Assembly: GCF_004342445.1 (NCBI RefSeq)
Contig: NZ_SLWW01000008.1
Coordinates: 114,667 to 178,666, forward strand
DNA from: Rhodovulum euryhalinum
GTDB taxonomy: Bacteria > Pseudomonadota > Alphaproteobacteria > Rhodobacterales > Rhodobacteraceae
Direction: 5' to 3'
Length of the DNA stretch: 64,000 nucleotides
The notes under the pieces are model-generated. The model had not been told where the DNA came from, did no database searches, and was given only the letters and a program-made list of their open reading frames with translations. Positions 50,607 through 59,685 of this stretch are shown piece after piece. Made by a program: the position numbers and the translations under genes. Within the stretch, counting starts at the first letter, position 1. Every line of letters begins with the position of its first letter.

Positions 50607-50874
50607 CGAGGTCGAGTGCGTAGTCGCTGGCGATGCCCGCTTCATCTCGGAGAAGCTTTTCAACTCGTGACCTTTCGCCGAATGCGGTTTGCACCGCCTT
50701 GCCGAGATCCGTCAAAGCCCCGCGAAGCGAGCGCGCGCGCTCGGTCTTGCCGGCCTCGACTTCTTCGATGATTTCGTTCAAGGCGCGAATTGTGCGCCGA
50801 TAGTGTTCCTCGGCTTCCACAAGCACCGCCCGGGCAGCCGTCTCGCCCGCTTGCGGGGCCGATATCGTTCCCAT
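50521..50874 (-). CDS. GTA g1: small terminase subunit
   Basis: A 117-residue, mostly coiled-coil protein (LVEAEEHYRRTIRALNEIIEEVEAGKTERARSLRGALTDL), matching RcGTA gp1, the small terminase that recruits DNA. It lacks the clear DNA-binding helix-turn-helix of phage TerS, which fits unspecific packaging. It overlaps g2 by 86 bases in another frame. Its start lies 52 bases after the leader terminator-like hairpin. Confidence 0.88.
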   Translation of the reverse strand: MGTISAPQAGETAARAVLVEAEEHYRRTIRALNEIIEEVEAGKTERARSLRGALTDLGKAVQTAFGERSRVEKLLRDEAGIASDYALDLDEARLEVGRRLDRMRTTRGADGLPEQPG

Positions 50875-50925
50875 GCTGTCCTTGTTCGCTTGTCCTGCCG
50901 GCCCCCCGTCGCAGGTGAAGACACG

Positions 50926-50959
50926 AAAAAGCGGCCTCGGGGAGTGTCCCCGGGCCGCC
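50926..50959 (-). terminator. Intrinsic-terminator-like hairpin in the GTA leader
   Basis: On the minus strand GCGGCC-C-GGGG pairs with CCCC-GA-GGCCGC around ACACT, followed by TTTTT. It stands between the candidate promoter and g1. If active it would end transcription after about 55 nt. A leader reading frame starting at 50966 would run across it. Confidence 0.7.
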
Positions 50960-50985
50960 GACCCATGTATTCCAGCTTGCCTGAA

Positions 50986-51014
50986 GGTATATGCGAGACC
51001 GCGCGCAGAGTCAA
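50986..51014 (-). promoter_or_regulatory. Candidate GTA operon promoter (TTGACT-N17-TATACC)
   Basis: On the minus strand TTGACT (51009-51014) and TATACC (50986-50991) are 17 bases apart, close to sigma70 consensus, with a start expected near 50979. It is the only good promoter between mltG and g1. Confidence 0.6.
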
Positions 51015-51024
51015 GAAGTTTATT

Positions 51025-51040
51025 GTTACCAAATAGTTAA
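51025..51040 (-). promoter_or_regulatory. CtrA-like box upstream of the GTA promoter
   Basis: TTAA-CTATTTG-GTAAC on the minus strand equals the CtrA full-site TTAA-N7-TTAAC with one mismatch. It ends ten bases upstream of the -35 box. CtrA is known to control GTA production in Rhodobacterales, mainly through GafA, so a direct site would be unexpected. Confidence 0.5.
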
Positions 51041-51047
51041 TGGAACA

Positions 51048-52208
51048 CTACTGCGCCTGATCCTGCCTCTCCGCCTCGATCTCGCGCCAGCGCGCGACGT
51101 TCTCGTTGTGCTCGGTCAGCGTCCTGGCAAAGGCATGCCCGCCGGTGCCATCTGCCACGAAGAACAGGAAATCCGTGTCGTCCGGGTTCAGGGCCGCCTC
51201 GATCGAGGCACGTCCGGGATTGGCGATCGGGGTGGGTGGCAGCCCGTCGATCACATAGGTGTTCCACGGCGTCTCGCGCCTCAGTTCGCTCTGGCGAATA
51301 CCGCGGCCAAGCGGTTCCTTGCCCTGGGTCAGCCCGTAGATCACCGTGGGATCGGTCTGCAGCCGAATCCCCTGCCTCAGACGGTTCACGAAAACGCTGG
51401 CGACCCGGCGCCGCTCATCGGGCACGCCGGTTTCCTTCTCGACGATCGAGGCCAGCACCAGCGCCTCTTCCGGCGTCTCGACAGGCAACCCGTCCGCCCG
51501 CCGCGCCCAAAGCTCGTCCAGGATCCTCGCCTGGCGTGACTGCATTTCGGCGATCAACGCCGTCCGCCCGGTGCCCACGCTCACCTCATAGCTGTCGGGC
51601 GAAAGGCTCCCCTCGGCGGGCAGTTCGGCCACCTCGCCGTCCAGGAAATCCGCGGCCTTCAACTCCTCGACCACCTGCCAGCTGGTGACGCCCTCGGCCA
51701 GGGTCACCCGGAACCGCAAATCCGGCGCGGCGCGCAACTCGGAATATTCATCCGGGATCGCCTCGCCCGCCGGGTCGAAGGCGAGCACCTCGACATAGCG
51801 CCCGGTCGCGGGATCGACCTCGCGCAGTTGCAGCTCGGCGCTCACCACCCCGATCCGGAAATTCAACTCTGTCCCGCAGGTCGACCGCCCGCCGCGGGTG
51901 ACCACATCGACGATCTCCTCCATCGACGCCCCGGGCGGGATCAGGAAGCTGCCCGCCTTCAAAAGGTTCGATTTCTCGGCGTACTGCGCCCCGAGACGCA
52001 GGATCGTCGGGCTCGAGATCGCCCCTTCCTCGTCAAGCGCGCGCGAAACCCGGCCCATTGTCCAGCCGGCCTCGACCCGCAGGCAGATCGGCTCGGCCAG
52101 TGGTCCGGGCGCGGAATATTGCCGTTGCCCCCAGATCAGCACGCCGCCCCCCAGAAGGAACAGCACGATGAACAGCGTCAGCGCATTCGAGGCGACCGCG
52201 CGCCACAT
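51048..52208 (-). CDS. mltG: Endolytic murein transglycosylase MltG
   Basis: Inner-membrane lytic transglycosylase that ends nascent glycan strands. The 386-residue protein has one N-terminal membrane helix (residues 8-27), a LysM-like/YceG N-terminal region and the catalytic Glu in VLASIVEKETGVPDER, with the family motif LQTDPTVIYGLTQGK. Its start overlaps the fabF stop (ATGA). It is directly upstream of the GTA cluster, an order kept in several Rhodobacterales. Confidence 0.94.
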   Translation of the reverse strand: MWRAVASNALTLFIVLFLLGGGVLIWGQRQYSAPGPLAEPICLRVEAGWTMGRVSRALDEEGAISSPTILRLGAQYAEKSNLLKAGSFLIPPGASMEEIVDVVTRGGRSTCGTELNFRIGVVSAELQLREVDPATGRYVEVLAFDPAGEAIPDEYSELRAAPDLRFRVTLAEGVTSWQVVEELKAADFLDGEVAELPAEGSLSPDSYEVSVGTGRTALIAEMQSRQARILDELWARRADGLPVETPEEALVLASIVEKETGVPDERRRVASVFVNRLRQGIRLQTDPTVIYGLTQGKEPLGRGIRQSELRRETPWNTYVIDGLPPTPIANPGRASIEAALNPDDTDFLFFVADGTGGHAFARTLTEHNENVARWREIEAERQDQAQ

Positions 52209-53470
52209 CAGATCTCACCACGCCCCATCACCAGCGACGCGTTCGTACCGCCGAACCCGAAAGAGTTCGACAGCGCCACTCCGATCTCGCGCTTGCGAGC
52301 GACCTTCGGCGCCAGATCCAGCCGCGCGCCTTCGGGCGGCGTGTCGAGGTTCAGCGTGGGCGGCGCCACCTGATCGCGCAAAGCAAGGATGCAGAAGATC
52401 GCCTCGACCGCCCCCGCCGCGCCCAGAAGGTGCCCGATCGAGGACTTCGTCGACGACATCGTCGCCGTCTCGGCCGCATCACCCAGCAGGCGTTCGACCG
52501 CGCCCAACTCGATCGTGTCGGCCATGGTCGAGGTGCCGTGGGCGTTGATGTAGTCCACGTCCGCAGGCGACAGCCCCGCCCGCTTCAGCGCCGCGGCCAT
52601 CGACCTGTATCCGCCCTCGCCATCCTCGGACGGCGCGGTAATGTGATAGGCATCACCCGACATGCCATAGCCCAGCACCTCGGCATAGATCTTTGCGCCC
52701 CGCGCCTTGGCGTGCTCGTATTCCTCCAGGATCACGACGCCCGCACCCTCGCCCATGACAAAGCCATCCCGGTCCGCATCCCACGGCCGCGATGCCGATT
52801 GCGGGTCGTTGCCGCGTTTCGTGGACAGCGCCTTGCAGGCGTTGAATCCCGCGATCCCGATCTCCGAGATCGGACTCTCGGCACCGCCTGCAACCATCAC
52901 GTCGGCATCGCCCCACTGGATCAGGCGGGCGGCATCGCCGATGGCATGTGCCCCCGTGGAACAGGCCGTCACCACCGCATGGTTAGGCCCCTTGAACCCG
53001 AAGCGGATCGACACCTGCCCCGAAACCAGGTTGATCAGCGCCGACGGGATGAAGAATGGTGAAACCCGTCGCGGCCCCTTTTCCTGCATCAGCACCGCGG
53101 TATCCGCAATCGCCGACAGCCCGCCGATGCCGGACCCGATCATCACGCCGGTCCGCTCGCGCTCGGCGTCGGTCTTCGGCTCCCAGCCCGAATCCTTCAC
53201 TGCCTGGGTGGCCGCCGCCATGCCGTAGAGGATGAAGTCGTCGACCTTGCGCCGCTCCTTGGGCTCCATCCAGTCATCGGGATTGAACGTGCCGTCCGTG
53301 CCATCGCCCAAGCGCAGTTCGGCAGCATAGGTCGTGGCAACCCGCGAGGCATCGAACCGCGTGATCGGCCCCACCCCCGACTGTCCGGCGATCAGCCGCG
53401 CCCAGGTTTCCTCGACCCCGCAGGCCAGCGGCGTGACCATACCCAGGCCCGTGACCACAACTCGACGCAT
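52208..53470 (-). CDS. fabF: 3-oxoacyl-ACP synthase II
   Basis: Elongating condensing enzyme of fatty acid synthesis. The 420-residue protein has MRRVVVTGLGMVTPLACG, the active Cys in HAVVTACSTGAHAIGDA and histidines in YINAHGTSTM and TKSSIGHLLGAAG. The ATG at 53470 has GGAGG before it, so upstream starts are rejected. It is transcribed from the acpP side, after a terminator. Confidence 0.96.
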   Translation of the reverse strand: MRRVVVTGLGMVTPLACGVEETWARLIAGQSGVGPITRFDASRVATTYAAELRLGDGTDGTFNPDDWMEPKERRKVDDFILYGMAAATQAVKDSGWEPKTDAERERTGVMIGSGIGGLSAIADTAVLMQEKGPRRVSPFFIPSALINLVSGQVSIRFGFKGPNHAVVTACSTGAHAIGDAARLIQWGDADVMVAGGAESPISEIGIAGFNACKALSTKRGNDPQSASRPWDADRDGFVMGEGAGVVILEEYEHAKARGAKIYAEVLGYGMSGDAYHITAPSEDGEGGYRSMAAALKRAGLSPADVDYINAHGTSTMADTIELGAVERLLGDAAETATMSSTKSSIGHLLGAAGAVEAIFCILALRDQVAPPTLNLDTPPEGARLDLAPKVARKREIGVALSNSFGFGGTNASLVMGRGEI

Positions 53471-53630
53471 CCGCCCCTCCTCGCTCTTGCCCTCGGCCAT
53501 TTCGCGATCTGATACCGCGCATTGGGCGCCATGGGCAAGCCGGGGCGGCGGCGAGGATCAGGATTCCGGCGCTTTCCGGGCGACGCATCACCCCCGTAGT
53601 CGCTCGGGCCGCTGCGCATGCGCCGACCCC

Positions 53631-53660
53631 AAAAAAAACGGCGCCCCTAGGGGCGCCGTT
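53631..53660 (-). terminator. Intrinsic terminator after acpP
   Basis: Minus strand ACGGCGCCCC-TA-GGGGCGCCGT followed by eight T. It limits high acpP transcription before fabF. Confidence 0.9.
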
Positions 53661-53683
53661 CCGCAACCGGTCAGAAGATCGCC

Positions 53684-53917
53684 TCAGGCGGCTTCCTGGA
53701 TGAACTTCACCGCGTCGCCAAAGGTCTGGATGGTCTCGGCGGCGTCGTCCGGAATCTCGATCCCGAATTCCTCTTCGAAGGCCATGACCAGTTCGACCGT
53801 GTCCAGGGAGTCAGCGCCCAGATCGTCGATGAACGAGGCATTCTCGGTCACCTTGTCCTCTTCGACGCCCAGGTGCTCGACGACGATCTTCTTAACGCGA
53901 TCCGCGATGTCGCTCAT
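53684..53917 (-). CDS. acpP: Acyl carrier protein
   Basis: A 77-residue, very acidic acyl carrier protein. The phosphopantetheine serine is Ser37 in [20 protein letters not shown]. The classic helices are present. A strong terminator follows and a good promoter precedes it (54046-54073), suggesting its own abundant transcript between fabG and fabF. Confidence 0.97.
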   Translation of the reverse strand: MSDIADRVKKIVVEHLGVEEDKVTENASFIDDLGADSLDTVELVMAFEEEFGIEIPDDAAETIQTFGDAVKFIQEAA

Positions 53918-54045
53918 TTCCGTTCCTCACATTTGTTCAGGCAGCGTGCCCGTCTTTATGCCGTTGGCCGCGAGGGGCCATCTCTGACCCCGCGCAGGCG
54001 GGGCACTCGCAAGCGCGGGGAACACCCCCCGACGAACTCGCGCCG

Positions 54046-54073
54046 CCTATAACACATCGCATGTTGTTGGCAA
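54046..54073 (-). promoter_or_regulatory. Candidate acpP promoter (TTGCCA-N16-TATAGG)
   Basis: Minus strand TTGCCA (54068-54073) and TATAGG (54046-54051), 16 bases apart, about 130 bases before the acpP start. The long leader shows GC hairpins (CCCCGCG.. near 53990-54020) but no riboswitch that I recognise. Confidence 0.45.
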
Positions 54074-54126
54074 ACGCTTTCCCGTCGCAGGCCGAAGCAG
54101 GGGCCCCGGTGCGGCCCCGCCGCGCC

Positions 54127-54864
54127 TCAGACCATCGCCATCCCGCCGTTCACATGCAGCGTGGCACCGGTGACGTAACCCGCCTCGGCGCTGGCCAGAT
54201 AGACCACCGCCGCCGCGATGTCGCCAGGCGTTCCCATCGCCCCCATCGGCACGGAACCAAGAATGCCCGCCTTCTGTTCCTCGGTCAGCTTCTCGGTCAT
54301 CGCGGTCTCGATGAAGCCCGGCGCAACGCAGTTCACCGTGATGCCGCGGGCCGCGACCTCCTGGGCCAGCGATTTCGACATGCCCACCAGCCCCGCCTTG
54401 GCCGCGCAATAGTTGGCCTGCCCCGGATTGCCCGTCGTGCCCACCACCGAGGTGATGTTGACGATCCGGCCCCAGCGCGCCTTGATCATGCCCCGGATCG
54501 CGCCCCGGCACAGCCGCATCGCAGCGGTCAGGTTGACGTCGATCACCGCCTGCCAGTCCTCGTCCTTCAGCCGCATGAACAGCGTGTCGCGGGTGATCCC
54601 GGCGTTGTTCACCAGGATGTCGAGCCCGCCCATCGCCTCGGCCGCCTGCTTGGACAACGCATCGACCGCCGCCGGATCCGAAAGGTCGCAGGGCAGCACA
54701 TGGGCCCGCTCGCCCAACGCCTCGGCCAGCGCCCGCAGCGGCGCCTCGCGCGTGCCCGACAGGCCCACCGTCGCGCCCTGCGCATGCAGCGCCCGCGCGA
54801 TCTCGCCGCCGATCCCCCCCGATGCGCCGGTCACCAGCGCACATTTTCCGCTCAGATCGAACAT
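54127..54864 (-). CDS. fabG: 3-oxoacyl-ACP reductase
   Basis: NADPH-dependent short-chain reductase of fatty acid synthesis, 245 residues: CALVTGASGGIGGEIARALHAQG, NNAGITRDTLFMRLKDEDW, and the YxxxK active site YCAAKAGLVG with the upstream Ser (NITSVVGTTG). The C-terminal IETAMTEKL and GYVTGATLHVNGGMAM are typical FabG. It follows fabD by ten bases, one operon. Confidence 0.96.
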   Translation of the reverse strand: MFDLSGKCALVTGASGGIGGEIARALHAQGATVGLSGTREAPLRALAEALGERAHVLPCDLSDPAAVDALSKQAAEAMGGLDILVNNAGITRDTLFMRLKDEDWQAVIDVNLTAAMRLCRGAIRGMIKARWGRIVNITSVVGTTGNPGQANYCAAKAGLVGMSKSLAQEVAARGITVNCVAPGFIETAMTEKLTEEQKAGILGSVPMGAMGTPGDIAAAVVYLASAEAGYVTGATLHVNGGMAMV

Positions 54865-54874
54865 AGCCCCCTCC

Positions 54875-55816
54875 TCAGTTCATGCTGTCCACGGCCGCCG
54901 TCACCTCCTCGGGGGTGCCGACCTGGCGCGTGGCGACGTCGCGGGCGATCCGCCGGACCATACCCGACAGCGCCTTGCCCGCGCCGATTTCCCAGATATC
55001 AGTGACACCCTGCCCGGCCATCCACGCGACCGACTCGCGCCATCGAACCATGCCGGTCACCTGCTGGACCAGCAGCGCGCTGATCTCGGCGGGGTCCGTC
55101 ACACCCTCGGCGCGGACATTCGCCACCACTGGCACCAGCGGCACGTCGATCGTCACCTCGGCCAGCCGCTCTGCCATCACCCGTGCCGCGGGCTCCATCA
55201 GCGCACAATGGAACGGCGCCGAGACCGGCAGCATCACCGCCCGCTTCGCGCCCCGCTCCGCCGCCAGCGCCACCGCCCGCTCAACCCCAGCCCTGTGGCC
55301 CGATATCACCACCTGGGCCGGGTCGTTGTCGTTCGCGGCCTGAACGATCTGCCCTTCAGCCACAGCAGCCGCGACCGCCTGCACGGCGGCAAGGTCAAGC
55401 CCCAGGATCGCCGCCATCGCCCCCTCGCCCACGGCCACCGCCGCCTGCATCGCCTCACCGCGCGCCCGCAGCAGCCGTGCCGTGTCGGCCAGGCTGATCG
55501 CACCCGCCGCGCACAGCGCCGAGTATTCGCCCAACGAATGGCCTGCGACAAAGGCCGCCGATGTCACCGAGACCCCCTCGGCCCCCAGCGCCGCCATCGC
55601 CGCCATCGAGGTCGCCATCAACGCAGGCTGGGCGTTCCGGGTCAGCGTAAGTTCGTCCTGGTCGCCCTCCCAGATCAGCGCCGACAACTTCTCGCCAAGC
55701 GCGTCGTCGACCTCTTCAAAGACCTCGCGGGCCTGCGGGCAGGCGTCCGCCAGCGCGCGACCCATCCCGATCGTCTGCGCCCCCTGACCCGGAAACACGA
55801 ATGCATGCATGTGCAT
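54875..55816 (-). CDS. fabD: Malonyl-CoA-ACP transacylase
   Basis: Loads malonyl onto ACP. The 313-residue protein has FVFPGQGAQTIGMG, the catalytic Ser in VAGHSLGEYSALCA and the His in SAPFHCALMEPA, with the VVISGHRAGVE segment. The first ATG is at 55816; a second at 55810 (MHAFVFPGQG) is equally possible, since GGGAG lies four and ten bases before them respectively. Confidence 0.95.
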   Translation of the reverse strand: MHMHAFVFPGQGAQTIGMGRALADACPQAREVFEEVDDALGEKLSALIWEGDQDELTLTRNAQPALMATSMAAMAALGAEGVSVTSAAFVAGHSLGEYSALCAAGAISLADTARLLRARGEAMQAAVAVGEGAMAAILGLDLAAVQAVAAAVAEGQIVQAANDNDPAQVVISGHRAGVERAVALAAERGAKRAVMLPVSAPFHCALMEPAARVMAERLAEVTIDVPLVPVVANVRAEGVTDPAEISALLVQQVTGMVRWRESVAWMAGQGVTDIWEIGAGKALSGMVRRIARDVATRQVGTPEEVTAAVDSMN

Positions 55817-55910
55817 ACTTCTCCCTCGCCGATTTCCGGTGGGTCTACCGGCTCGGACCGGGGTTCACAAGACGCCGGAACAGGCAGGTGGCGACCGGTC
55901 GCGCACTCCG

Positions 55911-56549
55911 TCAGGCGGCGTGCGACAGCGGTCGGGCAAGCCCGCGCCCGCGCTTGCCCCGGCGTCCGGGGGATGTCTTGCGCAGGCTGGATCCATGGAA
56001 ATCGCTGGCCATCCGCTGCTGCAGCACGCCGAGAGCCACCTCGCGCCCGCGCGTCACCTCGATCAGGTCGTTGCCCGTCCCGACCCGGACGAACAGCCTG
56101 GCTGCCCGCCCAGCCCCTTCGGCCCGCAGCACGAAGACCGAGCCGATCTCGTCAAAGCCGACTTCGCGCAGGATGCGCAGCACGCCCCGCGCGTTGCTCC
56201 GCATGCAGCGCAGCGCACGGACCTCAAGATCCACATGCACCTCTTCCAGCAACCCACGGTCCGCAAGCCAGGACAGGCCAAGCCCGGCAAACGCCAGCGC
56301 CCCGCTCACCGCCAGTTGCCCGCCAAGCCCCAGCACCGGGTAAAGCGGCGGCACCAGCCAATGCACGCCCGCCAAGGCGAAACATGCAAACGCGCCCGCC
56401 CATGCCCCCCGTTCGATCACGACGGCCTTGCGGTGAAACGCCCCGTCCGCGGCCACCACATATCCCCACCCGGTCTCGGTCACCTCTGCACGGGCCACCT
56501 CACGGCGCAAGGTCGGGCGCTCGCCCGGGATGTCACGGTCGGCCGTCAT
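55911..56549 (-). CDS. Membrane protein of unknown function
   Basis: A 212-residue protein: a charged N-terminus (MTADRDIPGERPTLRREVARAEVTETGWGYVV), two membrane helices at about residues 50-70 and 75-100 (AWAGAFACFALAGVHWLVPPLYPVLGLGGQ), a basic/beta C-terminal half and an arginine-rich tail (SPGRRGKRGRGLARPL). I do not recognise the family. AAGGAG 13 bases before the ATG at 56549 favours this start. It lies alone between fabD and rpsF. Confidence 0.65.
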   Translation of the reverse strand: MTADRDIPGERPTLRREVARAEVTETGWGYVVAADGAFHRKAVVIERGAWAGAFACFALAGVHWLVPPLYPVLGLGGQLAVSGALAFAGLGLSWLADRGLLEEVHVDLEVRALRCMRSNARGVLRILREVGFDEIGSVFVLRAEGAGRAARLFVRVGTGNDLIEVTRGREVALGVLQQRMASDFHGSSLRKTSPGRRGKRGRGLARPLSHAA

Positions 56550-56813
56550 GTCCGCCGCCTCTCCTTTGTTGCGGTCGCCGCAGACCCTTGCCCGGGAAAG
56601 GGGCGGCAATAGGCCCGGCCGGGGCAGATTTCCGGGCAGCGGCATGGCGCGGGCCCCGCGTGGGCAGACGCGGGCTTGCATCGAACGCGCGTCTCTGTAT
56701 AAGGCGCAGGTCTTCCGCGACGGATGTCATCGGTGCGGCCTCTCGTGGGCGGGATGCGGAAGACCACTCGACCCCGCCCTTTGAAGCGCACCCGTAACAG
56801 AACTGGAGAGACC

Positions 56814-57212
56814 ATGCCGCTTTACGAGCATGTGTTCATCGCGCGTCAGGACCTGTCCAACGCGCAGGCCGAGGGCCTCATCGAACATTTCGGCACCGTC
56901 CTCGCGGATAACGGCGGCAAGCTTGTCGACCACGAGTACTGGGGCGTCAAGACGATGGCCTACAAGATCAACAAGAACCGCAAGGGCCACTACGCCTACC
57001 TGCGCACCGACGCGCCGGCGCCCGCCGTGCAGGAGATGGAGCGCCTGATGCGCCTGCACGAGGACGTGATGCGCGTTCTGACCGTCAAGGTCGACGCCCA
57101 CGAAGAAGGTCCGTCGGCACAGATGCAGAAGCGCGAAGAGCGTGGCGAACGCGGTGACCGGGGCGATCGTGGTGACCGGGGCGACCGCGGCGACCGCCGC
57201 GAGCGTCGCTGA
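56814..57212 (+). CDS. rpsF: 30S ribosomal protein S6
   Basis: S6 binds 16S rRNA with S18. The 132-residue protein starts [22 protein letters not shown] and keeps [23 protein letters not shown]. The C-terminus carries a low-complexity tail of Arg-Gly-Asp repeats ([17 protein letters not shown]), longer than in most species. The ATG at 56814 follows GGAGAG. First of the rpsF-rpsR-rplI operon. Confidence 0.97.
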   Translation: MPLYEHVFIARQDLSNAQAEGLIEHFGTVLADNGGKLVDHEYWGVKTMAYKINKNRKGHYAYLRTDAPAPAVQEMERLMRLHEDVMRVLTVKVDAHEEGPSAQMQKREERGERGDRGDRGDRGDRGDRRERR

Positions 57213-57241
57213 TCCAACGCCTGCAAAGAGGAGCCCAAACC

Positions 57242-57469
57242 ATGGCCGCAAAACCGTTTTTCCGCCGCCGCAAGGTCTGTCCCTTCTCGGGCGACAACGC
57301 GCCCAAGATCGACTACAAGGACACGCGCCTGCTGCAGCGCTATATCTCCGAGCGGGGCAAGATCGTGCCTTCGCGCATCACAGCCGTCTCGGCCAAGAAG
57401 CAGCGTGAGCTTTCGCGCGCGATCAAACGCGCCCGCTTCCTCGCGCTTCTGCCCTACGCCGTGAAGTAA
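57242..57469 (+). CDS. rpsR: 30S ribosomal protein S18
   Basis: A 75-residue S18: [46 protein letters not shown] and [17 protein letters not shown]. It forms the S6:S18 pair on the platform. It lies 29 bases after rpsF with AGAGGAG as ribosome binding site. Confidence 0.97.
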   Translation: MAAKPFFRRRKVCPFSGDNAPKIDYKDTRLLQRYISERGKIVPSRITAVSAKKQRELSRAIKRARFLALLPYAVK

Positions 57470-57481
57470 GGAGCGAAACCC

Positions 57482-58105
57482 ATGCAAGTGATTCTTCTCG
57501 AACGCGTGGCCAAGCTCGGCCAGATGGGCGAGGTCGTGAACGTCAAGGACGGCTACGCCCGCAACTACCTGCTGCCCCAGGGCAAGGCGCTGCGCGCCAA
57601 CGAGGCGAACATCAAGCGCTTCGATGCCGACAAGGCCCAGCTCGAGGCGCGCAACCTCGAGACCAGGAAAGAGGCCGAGGCGCTCGCCGCCAAGCTCGAA
57701 GGCCAGCAGTTCGTGGTGATTCGCTCGGCCTCCGACGCCGGCGCGCTCTACGGCTCGGTCACCACCCGTGACGTCGCCGACGCCGCCACCGCAGACGGCT
57801 TCTCGGTTGATCGCAAACAGGTCATCCTGACCGGCCCGATCAAGGAGCTCGGCCTGCACGACGTGACCGTATCGCTTCACCCCGAGGTCGAGGTCACGGT
57901 CAAGGTGAACGTCGCCCGCTCGGCCGAAGAGGCCGTGCTCCAGGCGTCCGGCAAGTCGATTCAGGAACTCGCCGCCGAGGAAGAGGCCGCCGCGGAATTC
58001 GAGATCTCCGAACTCTTCGACGATATCGGCTCGGCTGCCAACGACGACGACACCCTCGCCGACGTCGCCGAGACGCAGGGCTCGGGCGAGGAACAGCCGC
58101 GCTAG
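57482..58105 (+). CDS. rplI: 50S ribosomal protein L9
   Basis: A 207-residue L9: [33 protein letters not shown]-domain, a long helix, and the C-terminal domain ([24 protein letters not shown]). An acidic extension of about 50 residues after the usual end ([28 protein letters not shown]) is typical of Rhodobacteraceae. It is closed by a strong terminator. Confidence 0.96.
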   Translation: MQVILLERVAKLGQMGEVVNVKDGYARNYLLPQGKALRANEANIKRFDADKAQLEARNLETRKEAEALAAKLEGQQFVVIRSASDAGALYGSVTTRDVADAATADGFSVDRKQVILTGPIKELGLHDVTVSLHPEVEVTVKVNVARSAEEAVLQASGKSIQELAAEEEAAAEFEISELFDDIGSAANDDDTLADVAETQGSGEEQPR

Positions 58106-58138
58106 GCCTGTTTCGGACCAAAGCAACATGCTTCAATT

Positions 58139-58171
58139 GGGCCGCACCTTCCAAGGTGCGGCCCTTTCCTT
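58139..58171 (+). terminator. Intrinsic terminator after rplI
   Basis: GGGCCGCACCTT-CC-AAGGTGCGGCCC followed by TTTCCTTT, ending the ribosomal protein operon. Confidence 0.88.
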
Positions 58172-58265
58172 TGCCTGGCTCCGACTGCTTCAGCGGCTCC
58201 GCGCAGCCACGTGCGCGGCAATCAGCTATGGGCCAGGTGAAGACCCCTAGTGCCGGACCGCTGAT

Positions 58266-58299
58266 CCGAAAGGAAAGGGCCGCCCCGAAGGACGGCCCG
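58266..58299 (-). terminator. Intrinsic terminator after tig
   Basis: Minus strand GGGCCGTCC-TTCG-GGGCGGCCC followed by TTTCCTTTC. Confidence 0.8.
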
Positions 58300-58329
58300 T
58301 AACCTGTGTCACCCCTGGAAGGGGCACGC

Positions 58330-59661
58330 TCATTCCTCGTCGAGCTTCTCGACCGCTTTCTCAAGATCGGCCTTCTCGACTTCCTTCTCGGTCACTTCGG
58401 CCAGTTCGAAGATGTAGTCGACCACCTTGTCCTCGAAGATCGGCGCGCGGATCTGCTGCTGCAGCGCCTGGTTGCCACGAACGAATTCGAAGAACTGCTT
58501 TTCCTGGCCCGGATATTGCCGTGCCTGGGCCAGCACCGCCTGGGTCATCTCGTTGTCGGACACGCTGATCTCGGCCTTGCGGCCGATCTCGGCCAGCAGA
58601 AGCCCCAGCTTCACCCGGCGGGCGGCAAGCTTCTGATGCTCTTCGGTCGGCTCGATCGCGCCATGGTCGTGGCCATGCACCTCGGGATGATCCTCGTGCC
58701 ACAACTGGTGGGCGATCTGCCGCGCCTCGGCCTCGACCAGGCTCGGCGGCAGATCAAATCCGGTCATCTCGTCCAGCACATCCAGCAGCGCACGCTTCAT
58801 CACCGCGCGCGCCGCGCCGCCGAACTCCGCCTCCAGCCGTTCAGCGACCGTCTTCTTCAGCGCCTCCAGATCTTCGGCACCGAACTGCTTGGCCAGTTCG
58901 TTGTCGATCTCGGCGGGCTTCGGCGCCTTCACGGCCTTCACAGTCACGTCAAAGGTGGCCTCCTGGCCCTTCAGCTTTTCGGCGCCGTAGTTCTCGGGGA
59001 AGGTGACCGTGACCGTCACCTCGTCACCCGCCTTGGCGCCGACCAGTTGATCCTCGAAACCGGGTATGAAGCTCTCCGAGCCCAGCACCAGCGGATAGTC
59101 CTCGGCCGATCCGCCCTCGAACGGTTCATCGCCCAGCTTGCCGACGAAGTCGATGACCACCTGGTCCCCGTCCTTCGCCTTCGAGCCCTTGCGACGATCC
59201 TCGTAGGTCTGCGCGGTGCCGGCAAGCTTACCCAGCGCCTCGTCGATGTCGGCGTCGGCGGCCTTGACCACCAGCTTCTCCAGCTTGATCGTCTTCAGAT
59301 CGGGCGCGGGGATCTCGGGCAGCGACTCGTAGGTCATCTCGACCACGACATCGTCGCCCTCTTTCCAATCCTCGCCCACCATCTTGACCTCGGGTTGCAG
59401 CGCCGGGCGATGGCCGGTCTCCTCGAAATGCGCATTCATCGCGCCGTCGATGGTTTCCTGCATCACCTCGCCCATGACGCGCGGGCCGAACTGCTTCTTC
59501 AGCAGCGGCATCGGCACCTTGCCCTTGCGGAACCCCTTCATCTCGATCTGGGGCCGGGCCTCGGCAAGTTTCTCGTTAACCTTTTCGTCGAGCTCGGCGG
59601 CGGTCACGGTGATCGTGTAACCGCGCTTGAGGCCATCATTCAGGGTCTCGGTGACCTGCAT
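58330..59661 (-). CDS. tig: Trigger factor
   Basis: Ribosome-bound chaperone/isomerase. The 443-residue protein has the N-terminal ribosome-binding domain with the signature [20 protein letters not shown], a central FKBP-type PPIase domain ([21 protein letters not shown]) and a helical C-terminal domain with an acidic end. The ATG at 59661 ([11 protein letters not shown]) is taken over an upstream start inside the tRNA gene. It is transcribed just after tRNA-Leu. Confidence 0.96.
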   Translation of the reverse strand: MQVTETLNDGLKRGYTITVTAAELDEKVNEKLAEARPQIEMKGFRKGKVPMPLLKKQFGPRVMGEVMQETIDGAMNAHFEETGHRPALQPEVKMVGEDWKEGDDVVVEMTYESLPEIPAPDLKTIKLEKLVVKAADADIDEALGKLAGTAQTYEDRRKGSKAKDGDQVVIDFVGKLGDEPFEGGSAEDYPLVLGSESFIPGFEDQLVGAKAGDEVTVTVTFPENYGAEKLKGQEATFDVTVKAVKAPKPAEIDNELAKQFGAEDLEALKKTVAERLEAEFGGAARAVMKRALLDVLDEMTGFDLPPSLVEAEARQIAHQLWHEDHPEVHGHDHGAIEPTEEHQKLAARRVKLGLLLAEIGRKAEISVSDNEMTQAVLAQARQYPGQEKQFFEFVRGNQALQQQIRAPIFEDKVVDYIFELAEVTEKEVEKADLEKAVEKLDEE

Positions 59662-59685
59662 CTTCTCGTCCTTTTCATCCGTTCC

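Noticed and set aside
35877-50874. Intact prophage
   Set aside because: No integrase, repressor, replication or lysis genes and no attachment sites; composition equals the chromosome. The gene order is that of a gene transfer agent.
50778-50966. Leader frame of 62 codons running from the GTA leader into g1
   Set aside because: No good ribosome binding site and an Arg-rich composition; kept only as a speculative leader peptide in the finding, not annotated as a gene.
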